Below are positions 61,966 through 64,000 of a DNA stretch of 64,000 nt, one piece after another. How positions within the stretch are numbered: position 1 is the first letter of the stretch; every line of letters starts with the position of its first letter. This stretch comes from Desulfosalsimonas propionicica (GTDB taxonomy: Bacteria; Desulfobacterota; Desulfobacteria; Desulfobacterales; Desulfosalsimonadaceae): NCBI RefSeq assembly GCF_013761005.1, contig NZ_JACDUS010000002.1, forward strand, positions 496,001 through 560,000, in the 5' to 3' direction. Under the pieces are notes generated by a model. The model was not told where the DNA came from. It saw nothing but the letters and a program-made list of their open reading frames with translations, and ran no database searches. A program made the translations under genes and the position numbers.

Positions 61966-64000
61966 CTATACCAATTGTCCAAACGGCGCTTTCCATGAGG
62001 CCTTGAGATCGGCCACCGGCACCGACACCAGAGATTCTGCACCACAGGACAGATCCAGCCGGGGCGCTTTTGTCACCTCGCCAATGCAGGCCAGTGCATG
62101 GTCTTTCATCATAGATGCAAAATCTTCCCTGCTTTCCGGTGCCACGCTCACCACAAACCGTCCCGGAGTTTCTGAGAAGAGCAGGTGATCGGCCCGCAGG
62201 CCCTCTGCGCCGGGTGCCTTGCCAATATCAGCACGGATGCCCAGGTTTCCGGCCATGGCGCACATGGCCAGGTGAACCCCAAGTCCGCCGCGGTAGATCC
62301 CGTGAACCGATGCGGCAAGATTTTTTTCCATTGCCGCGTGCAGATCTTTGTATAAAAGCCAATGTTTTCGGGCGTCAACCACCGGCACATTGCAGCCGGT
62401 ATAGCCGAACCGGTCATAGTATTCCGATGCCCCGAGTTCGTCTTTTGTCACGCCCAGCACATATACAACGTCGCCGGGGCACTTGATATCCAGGGTTACA
62501 CAGGAGGCAATGTCTTTGACAACGCTGACCGCGGAAAACTGCATGGTTTCCGGTGCCGAAAGCTTATGGGTCTCGCCGTAAGCCCCGGCCAGATGGCCGT
62601 CCACATACATGCTGTCCTTGCCGGAAAGCAGCGGGATTCCGTAAACCCCGCAGGTCTCGGCCAGAGCCCTGCAGGAACGCACCAGTTGCGCAGCCTTAAA
62701 CCGGCCGTCCGGGTTCCGCACCGGATCATACTGTATATTGGGCCAGCAAAAATTGTCCACCCCGCCGATGTGCTCCGGATCGCCGCCCACAGCCACCAGC
62801 CGGCGTACGGCCTCGTCAATGGTGCAGGCGGTCATGTGAAAGGCGTCAATGGCGGAATAAAACGGCAGCAGGGCCTGAGAAAACGCCAATCCTTGTTCAG
62901 AGGTCAACACCGGCCGGATCACCGAGGCATCACTGTTGACATCCCGGTCGGCCCCCTCCAGGGGCTTGATCACGCTGGTGCCCTGGACCTCGTGGTCATA
63001 CTGCCGGATGATCCATTCCCTGGAGCAGATGTTGGGCCGGGCCAGAAGATCGGTCAAAAGCCGGTTGTAATCCCGGGGCGCGCCCATCACCGGTTCATAA
63101 AGGCCGCGCATTTCAGGTGACCGCCACTCGGCATCAAACTCCCACTGGGGAAAACCCCGGGTGAGAAAATCCATGTCCACGTATGCACATGTCACCCCAT
63201 CGTATGTGATGTGCAGCTTTCCCGAATCGGTATATTTGCCGATCACGGTGCTTTCCACCGCGTGCTTTTCAGAAAGCGCCATGAACCGGTCCTCGTCCTC
63301 CGGGCGCACGGAAACAGTCATGCGCTCCTGGGATTCGGAAACCCAGATTTCCCATTGATCAAGCCCTTCGTACTTCAGGGGCACCCGGTCAAGCCAGACC
63401 TCACAGCCTCCGGAAAACCGGGCGGTCTCCCCCACCGACGAGGAAAGTCCGCCGCCGCCGTTGTCGGTGACAAACCGAATCAGGCCCTCGTCTCTGGCCT
63501 GGAGCAGAAAATCGTGCATTTTTTTCTGGGTATAGGGATCGCCGATCTGTACGTGGCCGGCCGGGGTGTTTTCCGTAAAAATCTCAGATGAGGCCGTCAC
63601 TCCGTGGATGCCGTCTTTTCCCACCCGGCCCCCGCACATCACGATCAGCTCGCCGGCAGCGGTGGTTTTTTCCTCAGATGGCGTGCCGGCCACCGTTGCC
63701 GGCATCATGCCCAAAGCAGTGACAAAAACCAGGCATTTTCCCATGTAGCCGTGGTCAAAGGTCACCTGGCCGAAAGGCGTGGGAATGCCGCTTTTGTTGC
63801 CCCCGTCGCGCACCCCTTCGATGATGCCGTCAAGAAGCCGTCTGGGGTGGAGCCTGGGTTTGAGCTCCCCGTCATAATCCCGGTCCCCTGTACAAAAGCC
63901 GTAGCTGCCCATGATCAGGCGCGCGCCCTTGCCAGTGCCCAGCGGATCGCGGTACACACCCACAATGCCGGTAATGGCCCCGCCATAGGCCTCCATATTG
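61966..64000 (-). CDS. purL: Phosphoribosylformylglycinamidine synthase, synthase subunit (5' end outside window)
   Basis: At least 677 residues are visible; the frame continues past base 64000, so the N-terminus is missing and the ATG at 63996 is internal. Blocks of PurL are seen: AYGGAITGIVGVYRDPLG, VTDNGGGGLSSSVGETARFSGG, GGDPEHIGGVDNFCWPN and LLSGKDSMYVDG. It makes formylglycinamidine ribonucleotide with PurQ. A separate purS was not seen in the window. Confidence 0.92.
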   Translation of the reverse strand, partial: NMEAYGGAITGIVGVYRDPLGTGKGARLIMGSYGFCTGDRDYDGELKPRLHPRRLLDGIIEGVRDGGNKSGIPTPFGQVTFDHGYMGKCLVFVTALGMMPATVAGTPSEEKTTAAGELIVMCGGRVGKDGIHGVTASSEIFTENTPAGHVQIGDPYTQKKMHDFLLQARDEGLIRFVTDNGGGGLSSSVGETARFSGGCEVWLDRVPLKYEGLDQWEIWVSESQERMTVSVRPEDEDRFMALSEKHAVESTVIGKYTDSGKLHITYDGVTCAYVDMDFLTRGFPQWEFDAEWRSPEMRGLYEPVMGAPRDYNRLLTDLLARPNICSREWIIRQYDHEVQGTSVIKPLEGADRDVNSDASVIRPVLTSEQGLAFSQALLPFYSAIDAFHMTACTIDEAVRRLVAVGGDPEHIGGVDNFCWPNIQYDPVRNPDGRFKAAQLVRSCRALAETCGVYGIPLLSGKDSMYVDGHLAGAYGETHKLSAPETMQFSAVSVVKDIASCVTLDIKCPGDVVYVLGVTKDELGASEYYDRFGYTGCNVPVVDARKHWLLYKDLHAAMEKNLAASVHGIYRGGLGVHLAMCAMAGNLGIRADIGKAPGAEGLRADHLLFSETPGRFVVSVAPESREDFASMMKDHALACIGEVTKAPRLDLSCGAESLVSVPVADLKASWKAPFGQLV

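Overview
The window reads as chromosomal DNA of a GC-rich, anaerobe-type Desulfobacterota bacterium, probably Desulfobacterales. This is inferred from the mix of genes (branched-chain acyl-CoA degradation, AMP-forming acetyl-CoA synthetase with a symporter, clpS-clpA-aat, small zinc-ribbon regulators), not from a marker gene. It is a dense housekeeping and catabolic region with no tRNA, rRNA, CRISPR array or prophage. Both ends cut through genes: an OmpA-domain protein on the left and purL on the right.

Layout. 1-9 kb: OmpA-domain protein, SMP-30 lactonase-like protein, a small zinc ribbon, a fadD-like ligase with an XRE-cupin regulator, a membrane Mrr-like protein and a CBS/DUF294 nucleotidyltransferase. 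7.4-13.2 kb: an acetate module on the minus strand (acs, SSS symporter, an unlisted 28-aa membrane protein, a membrane PAS/DnaQ-type exonuclease) convergent with DUF294. 13.5-16.8 kb: a Cys-rich protein, a ModF-like twin ABC ATPase and a TetR regulator. 16.8-27.2 kb: a long minus-strand block with acyl-CoA dehydrogenase, methylglutaconyl-CoA hydratase, carboxyltransferase (MccB-like), HMG-CoA lyase-like, acetoacetyl-CoA synthetase, DUF6125, ACT, PFL/UPF0210 and a HisN-like phosphatase. It looks like a leucine/isovalerate-to-acetoacetyl-CoA route, but no biotin carboxylase gene is present.

27.5-44.6 kb: two Hsp20 genes, then on the minus strand hisE-leuD-leuC, HIT, UspA, an atypical kinase, GAF, aat-clpA-clpS (a complete N-degron module), secA, folD, argC, and an M23/TPR/patatin group. 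44.8-51.9 kb: a small HTH/zinc-ribbon regulator, aroB-aroF preceded by a trp-type attenuator, an FGGY kinase, a LysM protein and an HDOD protein. 51.9-64 kb: an RND tripartite efflux operon, a hypothetical gene and HEAT-repeat gene pair, and purQ with partial purL.

Two non-coding discoveries stand out. First, a ~152-bp palindromic element occurs seven times (5396, 23475, 28534, 39300, 49175, 50635, 57650). It has GATGG...CCATC inverted ends and 6-7-bp flanking direct repeats, so it behaves like a miniature inverted-repeat transposable element. Most copies sit just upstream of start codons, one inside the predicted secA leader. Second, minus-strand DNA between 47476 and 47210 holds a promoter, a 33-codon leader peptide containing WSFFWRWW, and an intrinsic terminator directly before the DAHP synthase gene. 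This is a tryptophan (aromatic) attenuator driving aroF-aroB.
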